NCBI GenBank assembly: GCA_025093985.1
Contig: JACAAK010000006.1
Coordinates: 2,108,001 to 2,172,000 of the forward strand
DNA from: Calvatia gigantea
Lineage: Eukaryota > Basidiomycota > Agaricomycetes > Agaricales > Lycoperdaceae
Direction of reading: 5' to 3'
DNA length: 64,000 nucleotides
Positions 11,532 to 23,330 of the stretch are shown here, in pieces (within the stretch, counting starts at the first letter, position 1; each line of letters starts with the position of its first letter). The notes under the pieces are model-generated. The model made no database searches. It was not told where the DNA came from and saw only the letters and a list, made by a program, of their open reading frames with translations. The translations under genes were made by a program, and so were the position numbers.

Positions 11532-13908
11532 ATGCAAAGATCAGCACGTCGTTCGAGAGCAGCAAGGCTGCAGGCCTCGTCGTCGGGGACAACTCGCTCT
11601 CCCTCTCATCGAGGCCAGCCAACCGAGCCGGACACAACCGAGTTCTCTTCTAATGGTGGGTGCTTTCAACTCTTCTCCATTTCCAGGAACTCATGGCGGT
11701 TCAGCGGCGATCGCAGGCACTGGTCCCTTCTCTAACCCTCACGATTTCGTCGTCAATAACCCAACATTTAACATTGTCCAAGGAGAGCGTGATATTGTTG
11801 CTCAAGGTGAGAGTGCAACAATATGGAATCCTGTCAACTGACAATGTCTGATTTCCTGCAGGCATGGAAAAACTTTCCAGGCGTATTATCGACGGTGCAG
11901 AATACGACTCGTCCCTCCGTGATCCTCCACCCCAGTGTCATCCCGGTACACGCGTCCGGCTTCACGGGAAGATGAAGACGTGGTTCCATAACAAGGAGCG
12001 AGAAAAGGCACTTCTATGGCTTAACGGGCCCGCTGGTGTTGGCAAATCCGCCGTAATCCAGACCTTCGCCGAGTCTCTCGCCGAGTCCGATTGCCTTGGA
12101 GCAACATTGTTCTTTTCGAGGCTGAATGATCGGAAAGACCCTCAACGTGTCTTCCTTACCGTCGCTTTCCAACTAGCTACTAGGATACCTGCCTACCAGA
12201 TATACATCACGGAACAAATAGTTCTTGATCCGAGCCTGTTGAACAAGGGGATGAAAGAGCAGTTCCGAATTTTCATTGCTGAACCATTTGGAAACAAGGG
12301 GATTGGAAAGGGACAAGGTCCTTGGGGTGTCTTGCTCGATGGGTTGGATGAATGCGAAGGAGTGGACGAGCAGTGCAGAATTGTGCAACTTATCAGTAAA
12401 TTCGTTCTCAACTTTCCCCATGCGCCCCTTGTGTGGTCCATCTCCAGCCGACCGGAACCCCATATCGTAACCACTTTCAAAGATGAGGCCATCACTCTGA
12501 GCCATTGGTCAGAGTACATACCAATCGACTCCACCGAAGCCTGTCAGGATGTCGAGCGCTATCTGAATTCTAGTTTTGAGGCTATGCGGAAACGGTATTC
12601 ATACATTCCTTCGAACTGGCCAAGTGAAACCCAGTTTTTGAAGCTCGCCGGCGGTGCATTAGGCCTCTTCGTCTTTGCAAGAACGGCAGTTCGTTTCATG
12701 GAAGACCCCAATCACAACGATCCTGTATCTCGGCTCAACCTGATATTATCTATCATTGATCATTTGGACGTCCAAGTGACTGATGATCACCCTTTCGCAC
12801 TCCTCGACGCATTGTATGCTCAAATCCTCACATCCATTCCACCAACATTATGGGGTACCACGAAACGAATTCTTGGATTTATTATTTGCACGCTGTCTAC
12901 CTCTAAGGCCTATGATGGGCTTTCGTACCCCCTCAAATCTCGCAATCTCATGGGAGCAACCATCATCCTCGATCTTAACATAAATGTTGTGTACAGTTCT
13001 CTCCACAAACTCCACTCCGTCCTCGAAATCCCAGACCCAAAAGATGCACACGATTCCCGAGTGTCATTTCTCCACGCTTCTTTTGGTGACTACCTTACAG
13101 ACCGGACCAGATCCAAGGACTTCTTCATTGATCGTGGTGATTCCGTCGATGAGGTTACTAGCTGCCTTCATAAACGGCACCTTGATAGATCTTGGGACAA
13201 CAAGTGGGCTGAACACATTTCCCAGCTGTCGACGGAGGCAAGATTGTTTTTCTGCGATAAACTCAAGGATGATGCCGAGGTTGGTCTGTACTATGCCATA
13301 ACTGGGGAACTTAGGTCCCGGCGGGGGAGGGGGCCTTTCAAGTCTCAGCAAGATCGATTCGAATGCCTGAATGCTCTTTGTAAAATAAACACCGCTGAGC
13401 CCTACCTGTTGGGTCAATTTGAGGTTGCATTTACTGATTTTTTGTTCAATCTCTGGGGTGTATGTTCTGTCTCCCTTGTTGACACCGTGTTTTTTTTCTG
13501 ATTGCTGATGGTCAACAAATAGACATACCCAGAGGAACTAGCGAGCCGAGGATTTTGCAAACAGCTCCAACTTCGGGACCTCAAGATAGACCACTTGGAT
13601 GGTAAGCGAAACAAACCGATTTGTCTCTCCTTCCGTTTGGGGAATTATAAAAAGCTGGTAAGGAGGCAACATACTCGATGTACAATTAGATTTTCTTACT
13701 ACATCATTGGTATCTTTAGCTTCTAGATTCTCCTCGTGCTCTACGAGACTTCATAGCTGGGCTGCGATCAGTTCAGCGGCGCCATCCCAATGAGTCTGTT
13801 CTGGTTTGTGGGGTCACAACCGAGAAGAGGAATGCATTCATGTGGGTCAAGACCAATGTGGATGGGAGTTACATGAAGGACTACTACTGTATTCCGTACC
13901 CCTACTAA
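11532..13908 (+). CDS. NACHT NTPase (NLR-like), paralog A, intact, 715 aa
   Basis: Five exons: 11532-11655, 11705-11806, 11862-13459, 13523-13657 and 13720-13908, all GT-AG and in phase. The order is a basic Arg/Ser-rich N-terminus (1-41), a short Asn/Gly motif (DFVVNNPTFNIVQGERDIV, about 55-75), then the NACHT domain. Walker A is GPAGVGKS (about 131-138), Walker B is LLDGLDECEG (about 232-241), and SISSRPEPH lies about 35 residues later. An approximately 430-aa C-terminal region has no WD40, ankyrin or TPR repeats and ends in YYCIPYPY. By family this is a STAND-type ATPase used in fungal recognition responses; its ligand and effector are unknown. The start is chosen because exon 1 is conserved with mainly synonymous changes between paralogs; an alternative start is 11653 (MVGAF) without intron 1. 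It lies head to head with an FHA-RING fragment. Confidence 0.88.
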
Positions 13909-13984
13909 TTATTCTCATGTGTACATCTATTCTCGGTACAGGGGTTTAGTGCACATGGGGAAGCATAAGAATGGACACGCCTAA

Positions 13985-15345
13985 CGTTATTGGTGCTAGC
14001 ACCAGCGAAACATAGTAACACGCACCTGCACCATCACCAGTGTTCTTGCCTTCGGCGGCATTTTTGTGACTTTAACCTCGCTACCTTTGGTTTCCCAGCT
14101 CACCTCACCTACTTCGAGTCTTCTTCGAGGTTAGCGTACGCCTGGCAGAGCATGCACACAAATGATGGATGGTGGGCTTCGGGAATGTATCGGATGCATT
14201 TGTAGTGAATATATGCGGGCAGGGGGACTTGACGAATTCGTTACGCTGAATTGACCTTTGCATACGTGGATTTGTGAGGAAAAGGGACGAGGTTTGGAAA
14301 CAGACAGATACAGCAGCCAAAAGAGCCTAGAGCTTTGATTTTTTCGGAAGTTGGTCTTCGAGTTGACCGCCGTTATGCAGGGGAAGTACGAGCACCCTGA
14401 AATTCTTGAACACAATCGTGCTACCAAAGCGATTATACAAGAGCGTATGAAATGAGGACGCAAGGACTCACTTAAAATCATTATGCCCATGCTGTCCGAC
14501 GTACATGTTCAACTAACCTTCACACTCTCGTAAGTACCGCTTCCCAATATTTCCCCCATTGTTCCACACCTAACTTCAACGCGTCATCATTCTTGGCCCG
14601 AAAAGGCTTACCCTCCGTTTTTGCAGCGCCCTGCATAATGGTTTAAATCGTTTCCACGGTTTTCGGCCTATATTTTTACATGGTCCGAAGGAAACGAAAA
14701 CACCTGATATTCCCTTTACTCGAGAAGAGGACCCTTTAGCATAGAGGGCCACCAAAGCAAGGACAACAGGATCGAGACTACGAAGACCACCAAAGAGAGC
14801 AAAAACATGAAAGCGAAAGAGATTAATGAGAAGAGGAATCAGACCAACCTCCACCAGTCTCCACACCCGTGCCCGCACCTTTGTCTGCGTTCTTGCCTCC
14901 AGTAACGTTCTTATTTGCCTTTTCCTCACTTCTCCCAACTTCCCAACTCGCCTCATCTACGTAGGGTTAATGTGTGGCCTACAAGGTGGAAGGACATGAA
15001 CGTGACACCGGTGGGATCGAAGCGGAGTGAACCAAATAAGGCAAGATGAAGCTCTGGTGCATGAAGCTTTGAAGCGCAAACCACATTTGGGTGCATTGGA
15101 ATCACATTGGTCGGATGTTGACATTGTTCTGGTTCGCGAAGCAGCCATAGAAGCTATACTACCCCTCCCTCCAGCCAATAGTGTTGGAAACAGCGAGGTT
15201 CAGGGCAACTTGAGTCGAGACCACGGCTGACTGTGCTGCAGGTTTGGTGTAGGCGAATGTTAGCTGGTGTTGCCTGTGCTGCGGCAGCCGAGACTATCGT
15301 TCTAATTCGCGTCGTCAACTGAACGCAGTGGTGTGTCATTAACTA
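13985..15345 (-). pseudogene. Mosaic FHA-RING pseudogene F3, built from at least three pieces
   Basis: From 13985 to about 14690 it runs collinear with the ligase: RING second half about 14240-14080, exon 2 about 14420-14320, end of the FHA region about 14680-14560. Near 14690 it jumps to the intron-3 and C-terminal-tail region of another copy (to about 14960). It then jumps to FHA/N-terminal sequence (about 14965-15230) and 5' flank (to about 15345). The order cannot arise from simple decay, so it records repeated recombination between copies. Confidence 0.72.
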
Positions 15346-17290
15346 ATAATATGGTCATCAAAAAACGTGACAGACACACGAACACCCGTTTGTTCTGTTG
15401 GAGGGTGGGTGATGAAAAGGGAACGAAGGATATTCGGGAAGGGCAAACAGGGCAACCACAAACGCAAAGGGTGAGTCAAGGAGAATATGCATTGAGCACA
15501 TGCTTGAAAAGCCTGATATCTCCTTTCTTCGAGGAGAGACCTTGGAGCACAAAGGGCCAACAGCGCAAAGAGAAAAAGAGGGAGATACTGCAAAATGACA
15601 TCAAAGACCGAAACGTGAAGCGAAAGAGGTCAATAAGAACAAGATTTACTCACCACCGGTCTCCGCACTCTCATCTGGTTCCTCAAGCACGATACCCGGC
15701 CCCTTTGGGTATGCTTCTATCCTATCATCCTCGCCCTCCGCATCCGGCGCGGGACCAGGATCCTGTAAAACTCCTACATGTGCACCTTCACTGGTATTCT
15801 CGCCTTCAGGGTGTTCTTGTTAGTTTCATCCCTCAATCTCCCAGCTCTATTTCGACGTCTTCGAGGTTGACGTATGTACAACGAAGTGGACGAGAAGGCG
15901 ACGTTCGGTGAGTTTCGAGTATGAGTCGTATGGGTTTGCAGTCGAATGTATGCGAGCAGGGGACAACGGAAAGTCTTTGACGTGATTATTACTCTGAACA
16001 GACCTGATGGGACCGTGAGCTCGCGAGAAAAGGGGGCGGGGGTGAAAGAGGTGGTGAGACAGACAGGTGCAGCAGCCGGGTAGGCATGGGGCTTTGATTT
16101 TTCCGAAGGTTGGGCCGGCGAGATGGCCAACGTTGTGTGCAGTGAGTGCGAGCGCTTTGAGGTCCTAAAGTGCATTCGTACTACGTATGCGAGAACAGAA
16201 GTATACGGGAGGTCACAGAAGTACTTACTTGAAGGGACTGGTTCTGTGCCGCCACTCTCGTCCAATCTCAACTCTAATCTTCACATTCTTGTAAATATTC
16301 TCCATATCCACCTGGTAATCCGCACCCAACTGCAAAGCATCCCCATCCTGAAACGGGCTACTCTCTAATCCTCACATGGTTCAGAAACGTGCCCGAACTT
16401 GACTTGGTGGCCTTAATATAAAATCTCTCACAGGCCTCGACCTGTAGAACGAATTTCGGCTTGAAAGCGGGTATGTTGGAGTTGGGAGGATTGATAGCTG
16501 CGAGAATTTGACCAGAGCCTGCCTGCGAACTGACCAGTACGGAGGGCGGAATTGCCTTCTCACAGTCGAGGCCGGTGGGATGAAGAGGAGTGGTGTGGTG
16601 GGTGTCAAAATGGGGAGCGGGGGCTATACAACATGTGATTGCATTAGGATTGGAATTTGGACCAGCCGGGGGTGATGATGTCCTGGTAGTATTGTTGTGG
16701 TTCGGTTGAGCCGCTACTGCACGCGTCATACCACCCCCCTCCCTCAACTAATAGCGTTGGAAGACCGGCGAGGGCAGTGAAAGAAAGATGAATTCGGCGT
16801 GTGGATATATGTGGATGTATTAGATTGGGACGGTCAAGGTTAGCGAAGGCGATCTAGTGTTGCTGTCCGCCATTCCCCAACTACGGATTAAATGAATCCG
16901 GCGAGCACTGAAGCACTGGAGTAGGTTGGGTCGGAGAGGAGTGCGGCCGCTCTTGGGCCTAGGTATGAGTCTGGTGTCAATTAGAGTGTATGGTTGTCGG
17001 GTATGGGCTGCTGCAGTATTGTCATGGCCTTATCCGGGTTCACGTTACTGGGGCGGCAGTGTATTTGCGTTAATAGCCAGATTCAACTGAGAGACAGACA
17101 GCTGGAATCCGCTGGGTGAAGGATTGTTGGACAGTTACTGTTAACGTCATACCTCTAACAGGAGGGCGGAAGGCTGGGAGGAAAGGTTGGTTGGTGAAGA
17201 GGGAGCTGACGAGGGTAGTCGCCAGTGAAGAACCGAGAGAAGTCAGGTTCTTTCTTGCATTTACGCAGCGGAATTATGGGATAAGAGATG
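15345..17290 (-). pseudogene. FHA-RING ligase pseudogene, copy F4
   Basis: Collinear minus-strand copy. Intron-3 block 15345-15650, C-terminal tail and RING second half about 15650-15990, exon 2 about 16060-16190, FHA domain about 16230-16620, N-terminal region about 16650-17250. It retains pieces such as the HTFHYK-like RING core in altered form, but is frameshifted throughout. Its 5' end leads into the NACHT-B promoter. Confidence 0.78.
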
Positions 17291-17299
17291 TAGTTTGGA

Positions 17300-17600
17300 G
17301 CTGTTGAACACGAACACTGGCTGGTCGAGAACAAATACAGGTGAGCACCTGGGTATGAGAGTGATAAGGGAAGAGCTGAGGGACATAAATGATTTAGGCC
17401 AATTTCGGCTGGGCGCTAAGCAGTGAAATTTGAAGCCAAAGGCCCCGAAGCACTGAAGCCTGAATTCCATCCTGGATAATTAATAATTAAGCTCGCGTCA
17501 TCTGCATCAGCTCGTGTGCACAAAGGCTTACGACTGCCTGGGCAAGAGCGACTGAGCATGGGCCAGGCATCGTGTTTGGAGATCGTGACGTATTGGTTTG
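17300..17600. promoter_or_regulatory. Divergent promoter region between F4 and NACHT-B
   Basis: Non-coding stretch between the FHA-RING N-terminus (minus) and NACHT-B (plus). The arrangement is repeated for the other units, so one shared head-to-head promoter is likely ancestral. No individual factor sites can be supported. Confidence 0.4.
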
Positions 17601-17606
17601 GCAACT

Positions 17607-17614
17607 TATATTAA
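17607..17614 (+). promoter_or_regulatory. TATA-like element of NACHT-B
   Basis: TATATTAA, 157 bp before the start codon, within the leader block conserved in A to E. Confidence 0.5.
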
Positions 17615-17763
17615 GTGCCAGTGCCAGACGCCCGCTTATCAAAGGCATACATGGGAGCTGCATGGCTCACAGCTTCTCTTTCTTCTTTACCTCCGCCTCC
17701 TCCTTCCCCCACATCCATTAGTGCCTCACCCGCCCTCCTCTACCACACCAACATCGCAGAAGT

Positions 17764-20121
17764 ATGCGGAGATCGACACGTCGTTCAAGAACAGCAAGGC
17801 TGCAGGCCTCATCGTCGGGGACAACCCGTTCTCGCTCTCGCCAAGGCCAGCCAGTTGTGCCGGACACGGCTGAGTTCTCTTACAATGGTGGGTGCTTTCA
17901 ACCATTCTCCATTCCTCTTGCTTGGAACTCATAGCGGTTCAGCAATGAGCGTAAGCGGCATTTTGTCTGGCTCTCGGGATTTTGTCGTCAATAACTCGAC
18001 ATTCAACGTCCAAGGAGAGCATGATATCGTTGTTCAAGGTGGGACATGCGACAACGTGAATCCCTGTCAACTGATAACGTCTGTTTTCCTGTAGGGATGA
18101 AAGCGCTTTCCAAGCATGTAATCGAGGGCGCAGAACACGACTCTTCCCTTCGTGATCCCCCACCCCAGTGTCACCCCGGCACACGCGTCCAACTTCATGG
18201 GAAGATGAAGACGTGGTTCCACAACAAGAAACGAGAGAAGGCGCTTCTATGGCTGAACGGGCCCGCTGGCGTTGGCAAATCGGCCGTGATTCAGACCTTC
18301 GCCGAGTCCCTTGTTGAGTCCGGATCCCTCGGAGCAACATTGTTCTTTTCGAGGCTTAATGATCGGAAAGACCCTCAACGCGTTTTCTTTACCATCGCTT
18401 TCCAATTGGCTACGAGGATACCTGCATACCGGGCATACATCACGGAACAAATCGCCCTCGATCCCAGCCTGTTGAACAGGGGGTTGAAAGAGCAGTTCCG
18501 AAACTTCATTGTTGAGCCATTCGGGAATCAGGGGATTGGGAGTGGGGAGGGTCCTTGGGGCGTCTTGTTGGATGGGTTGGATGAATGCGATGGAGTGAAT
18601 GAACAATGCAGAATCGTGCAACTCGTCAACGAGTTCATTCTCAAATTTCCCCATTCACCCCTTGTGTGGTCCATCTCCAGTCGACCAGAACCCCACATAG
18701 TGGCCGCCTTCGCTAACAAGGCGGTCGCTCCGGGCCATTGGCCGGAATTCATACCGATCAACTCAACCGAAGCCTGTCGAGATGTCGAGCGTTACCTGAA
18801 CACGAGTTTCGAGGCCATGCGGGAACAATACACATACATTCCTTCGAACTGGCCACGTGAAACCCAGTTTCTAAAGCTCGCCAACGGCGCATTAGGCCTT
18901 TTTGTCTTTGCGAGGACTGCAGTTCGTTTCATGGAAGACCCTAATCACGCCGACCCGGTATCTCGACTCAACCTGATATTATCTATCATTGATCATTTGG
19001 ATGTCACAGTGATTGATGATCACCCTTTCGCACTTCTCGATGCATTGTACACCCAGATCCTCACATCCATCCCACCAACATTATGGGACACCACAAAACG
19101 GATTTTTGGATTTATTCTTGGTACGCAACCTACCTCTGGGGCCTATGATGGGCTTTCGTACCCCCTCAAATCTCGCAATCTCATGGGAGCAACCATCATC
19201 CTCGGCCTTGACAAAAATGTTGTGTACAGTTCTCTCCACAAACTCCACTCCGTACTCAAAATCCCACACCCCGAGGATGCACAAGAATCTCAAGTGTCAC
19301 TTCTCCATGCTTCCTTTGGTGACTACCTCACGGACCGAACCAGGTCTAAAGACTTTTTCATTGATCGTAGTGAATCTGTCGATGAGGTCGCTCGCTCCCT
19401 TTACAGACTATACCTTGATAAACCTTGGGATAATGGGTGGGCCGAATACACTTTCCAGCTGGGGATAGTAATAGGATCGTTTTTCGATGAACTCAAGGAA
19501 GATGCTATGGGTGGCCTCTACTATACCGCAACGGGTGAACTCAGGTCCCTGAGGGGGAGGGGACCCTTCGTGTCTCAGCAAGATCGATCCGAATGTCTGG
19601 ACGTTCTAAGTCAAATCAATACTGCTGAGCTCAACTTGTCGGGTAATTATGAAGAGGAATTTACTCTTTTTTTGCTCGAACTCTGGGATGTATGTCTTGT
19701 CCCTCATGTTGACATAATGACTTTTCGATCGCTGACCGGCAATGGACAGACGTTCCCAGAAGAATTCGTGAGCCGAGGATTGTACAAACGACGCCAGCTG
19801 CAGAATCTTAAGGTAGACCGCCTGGATGGTGAGCGAAACAACTCCTTCTTTCGGGGTGTTGGCGGAAAGATCGGTAAGGAGGCAACTTACCTGATGTACA
19901 TGCTAGATTTTCTCACTACATCGCTGGTATCTCTAGTCTCCAGATTCTCCTGAAACTCTGGAAGATTTCATAGCTAACTGCAATCACTTCAGCGGCGCCA
20001 TCCCGGCGAGTCTTTTCTCGTTCATGGGATTACACCCGAAAAGAGGAATGTATTCGTGTGCACTAAAACCGATGAAGTTGGGTATCCCACGACGTACTAC
20101 TGTACTCCGTACCCCTGGTAA
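17764..20121 (+). CDS. NACHT NTPase (NLR-like), paralog B, frameshifted in the last exon
   Basis: Exons 17764-17887, 17943-18038, 18095-19689, 19750-19873, then 19944-20121. Walker A GPAGVGKS (about 129-136), Walker B LLDGLDECDG (about 230-239) and SRPEPH are intact, and the long exon is open. Exon 4 has a deletion of about 14 nt relative to D, whose frame can be recovered by a shifted splice phase. In the last exon a further 1-nt deletion near 19985 takes the ribosome out of the conserved frame, although the conserved tail (YYCTPYPW, stop 20119-20121) still lies downstream in another frame. The protein would keep the whole NTPase core but end in about 50 unrelated residues. An unspliced start at 18046 also exists but would lose the N-terminal motif. 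Confidence 0.75.
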
Positions 20122-20229
20122 TCGTTTTTCATACATACATCTACTCTCAGTTCAGGGATTTAGTGTACATAGGGAACGCACAGATTGACATGCCTGGCAT
20201 TATGGGTGCTAGCGCCAGCAAAAGGTATT

Positions 20230-20580
20230 AGTATCAATTTTTCGATATTAACGTGTTTCGCCTAATTGGTGTTCAATGTTGAGCATCAACTGGAGGTGCA
20301 ATGCGATATTCAGATATCAAATCAGCTCCCGAGTTCTGCTTTGTGGGGTTTATTGGGTTCCTTCATGCATATCAGTGGTGCGTTCTGACCGAGAAGGCAG
20401 TGAGGGGGTGGATAGTTCAAGGGACGGAGTGAAGTCAATCCCAAGAGAAGCTCTCTAAAACTCTCAATACTTGATTGCGTATACCACACTCGACAGAACA
20501 AGAACAAATGCATTATGTGCTCCATACATCCACCATCGCGCACGCGAAAATAATGCTTGTGATATGTACACTAAAGAAAG
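20230..20580. repeat. 3'-flank block shared between units (copy 1)
   Basis: Sequence after NACHT-B that recurs nearly collinear at 45.56-45.92 kb after NACHT-E and more weakly at 33.81-33.97 kb after NACHT-C. It contains no convincing ORF. It separates the NACHT stop codon from the convergent FHA-RING gene end and marks the unit boundary. Confidence 0.65.
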
Positions 20581-20839
20581 TATTGAGAGCCTTTTCGATT
20601 CATTGACATAGCATAGCATTAATCAAACAGTCAAAGGAGTAGAGAGAGAAAACACAAAATAAGCAATAGAGCGGGAAATTGGGAGATAGTGAGAGAGAGA
20701 GAAAAGGGGGGGCTAAGTGGTAATGTGGGAAGAGTGCGGCATTTCCACAATCCCATCTCACGATTGTTTCACGGGTATCCCGAGAACCACGAAGCACGGT
20801 AACATAGCCCCGCACCAATTCACCACGGACCGCGGGTCG

Positions 20840-23330
20840 AATGGACTAACCTCCCATCTCAAGTTCACCATTTCCGTTTTCTGCTAACGGTCTCCCCCTC
20901 GATACCCAAACCATCTACCCAACGCCCAACTCCATATCCTCACTACCACTACCAATAGCAACCTGCCCAGCTGCCGCCGTCGCACCACCTCCACCAAGGT
21001 TCATCGGCACAAGCAAATCACCAGGCGCAGACGCACTCGAACCCGCACCTGAACTACCCTAATGTCCGCTTAAGGCTATTTGGTGTTAGTCGCGAATGGG
21101 TTGTTAGAGTTGTTAGTTGTTACTATTGCCAGCAACATTTGTGGTGGCGGTGTTCGTCGGGAATGTGCATGGGTGGAGGTACGTCTCGCCCGGCGGATGG
21201 CATTGGTGGTGGTTGTGGGGAAGGCGCCAATGTCCGAGTTCATGTCTTCTTCGTCCAAACCTTCGAATTGCGGAAGTGGTGGTGGTGAGAGTTGGTTGGG
21301 TCATTGCAGGGGTTTGTCCCTGCTCAAAGGTCGTATGTTAGTGATTCGGTTGAGAGGAATTTATGTCGAACGTATGGAACGAGATAAATGAGATGGAGTT
21401 GAATATTATAAGATCTCATAAATAATCTCGGCCTAATGATAAGAACCCGCCAAGGTGGCCAAAAAGGTGGGCGCGGACGAAATGTCGGCCACAAGGGACA
21501 AAAATACATCGCTCCTCATTTCGACGGTCATCAAGGGATATGACAACCATATGATCCTCACACCTCCAGTGAAAAGTGGAGACGCGAGAGGCCGAGGTGG
21601 GAGCAGCCATGAACGGGTCAATTCGCTCGATGGGATCCCAAGTGGTCTGCCAGCTCTCGTGTCTTGAGACCTGTGGCGCCATCAGAATCACCAACTCACA
21701 AAGAACAGTATTAAAGGTCAAAGTCCCCACCTGGCATCTCGTCATTGCAACCATCGCCACCGCCAATCGTCGGTGATGTAAGTCCAACTGACGATGGCAA
21801 CTAGTGATGGAACATAAAACAAACTGGAAAAAAGGGCAGTTGGGCAAAGTAAAGTTCCGCCCTATGCCACACATAGACTAGAGGAGTAGAGAGTTTGATA
21901 TCCCCTTTTTGCGAGGAGAGATCTAAGAGCAGAGAGGGCCGCCGGAACAATAGAATACGAGGAGAATGGACCACAAAATCACATTGAAGAAAGAAAGTTT
22001 TGAAAGTGGAAGAAATTAACGAGAAAAGGGGCTAAACTCACCTCCACCAGTCTCCACACCCGCACCCTTTGGTCCCAAGACCACGATACATGGTCTCTCC
22101 AGATCTACATCCATCCTCTTGTCCTCGTCATCCACGTCCAGTGCAGGACCAGAGGCTCCCACACCAGCATTCTCGCCCCCGGGCAGCATTCCTGTTAGCT
22201 TCGTCCTCACTACCCTCAACCCCCCAACCCGCCCCGCCAATGTCAACGCCCCCCAAGGTGAGTATATGTCCAACAACACGGGCACAAAAACGACGGGTGG
22301 TGTGTTTCGAGGACGGGTCGGATGCGTCTGTAATGGAATGTATGCGAGCAAGGGCTTTTGATAAAGAGTACTTGACGACTCTGTTGTGCAAACGTGTGAG
22401 TTTGTGAAGGGTAAAGGAAAGGGGGTAGTGGGGACAGACAGATGCAGCAGTCGAGTAAGCCTAGCGCTGTAATTTTCCCAAAGGTTGGGCCTGTGAATGG
22501 GCCGCCATTGCGTACGAGGAGTGCGAGCGCATTGAGGCTTCTTCGGTGCATTCGTGCTGTTCAGCATGAATACGTGGACAGTCAAAGAACGCTTACTTGA
22601 GGGCATTAGCTTCATACTTGGCCCCACCCAACCTCAACTCCAATTTCCACAATCTTGTAAACACCCCCCGTCGTCGCTTGATAATCCACACCCAACTGTA
22701 GAACATCTCCATCCTAAGTCTCCATATTCGCCATGCTCAACTTGAGATAAAAAAGCCCCCGGGCTGGACTTGATTTCCCTAATAAAAAATTTCCCCCGAT
22801 TTCGGCCCGTATTGCAGCGTGTGGCCGAGAAACAAATTTGGAACTGAAAGCGGATTTGCTGGGGTTGAGAGAGTTGATGGCTACGAGACCTAGACCTGTG
22901 AAGTGACTGATACGGAGGACGGGACCGCGCTCGCGGCTGATGGACCGAAGGCAAGTGAATGGCGAGAGTTGAGGTGGGGCACTAGGCGTATGCGATGTGC
23001 GAGGGCATTAGAATTGGGATTGGGACCGGTTGAAGGTGTTGAATGTTGATGCAGATGTATTGTTGTAGTTCGACTGAGCCCCTGCTATGGGTGTCAGACC
23101 ACTACCACCACCACCTCTTCCCCCTTTGGACAAGAGTGTTAAAAAGTCAGCGAGAACCAACGAACAAGATGGATTTGGTGTGTCGGCGCGTGAACAGGGA
23201 CTCGGTTGGTGGAGCTCGGGATCGATGACTGTTGAAATAAATCCAGTGGGAGTTGAGGTGGGTTGAAAAGCCTGAGGCGTTGAGGTCATGACTTGAATGT
23301 AAGGGGCCATATCTCGGAATTTCCGTTCAA
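20840..23330 (-). pseudogene. FHA-RING ligase pseudogene, copy F5 (long, includes last exon)
   Basis: After the 46-49 kb parent, this is the most complete copy. Last exon about 21310-20880: the parent's PPPLPQFEGSG..DMDSDIGA is mutated here, and the end resembles GETVSGKRKR. Intron-3 block about 21990-21400, C-terminal tail and RING second half about 22410-22040, exon 2 about 22560-22440, FHA about 22990-22590, N-terminal region to about 23310. A Thr/Asn-rich region and the end of the last exon have several frameshifts. The end of NACHT-B converges with it at about 750 bp. Confidence 0.8.
21400..21990. repeat. FHA-RING intron-3 block (also at 26.87-27.36 and 46.9-47.56 kb)
   Basis: A block with the shared strings CATCGCTCCTCATTTCGACG and GACAACCATATGATCC, present between the last exon and the C-terminal-tail exon in three ligase copies. 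It is larger than other introns here (about 0.6-0.9 kb). It might be a degenerate element carried in the intron of the progenitor; I see no TSD or terminal repeat. Confidence 0.5.

Noticed and set aside
12173..12534. Long ORFs antisense to the NACHT exons (also opposite B, C, D, E)
   Set aside because: They recur at the same place opposite every paralog, follow from the codon pattern of the sense strand, and carry no independent features.
18046..18094. Upstream in-frame ATG giving a 635-codon NACHT-B ORF
   Set aside because: It lies inside intron 2, whose donor, acceptor and phase are conserved in all paralogs; using it would drop the conserved N-terminal motif.
17615..18094. 159-codon ORF across the NACHT-B leader
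   Set aside because: It runs through the leader, exon 1 in another frame and intron 1; only its last part coincides with exon 2. Exon 1 substitutions are mostly synonymous in the frame chosen instead.
22016..22627. 203-codon minus ORF as a gene of its own
   Set aside because: It is a fortuitously open part of FHA-RING pseudogene F5 (exon 2 end, intron, RING half, tail) read across an intron.
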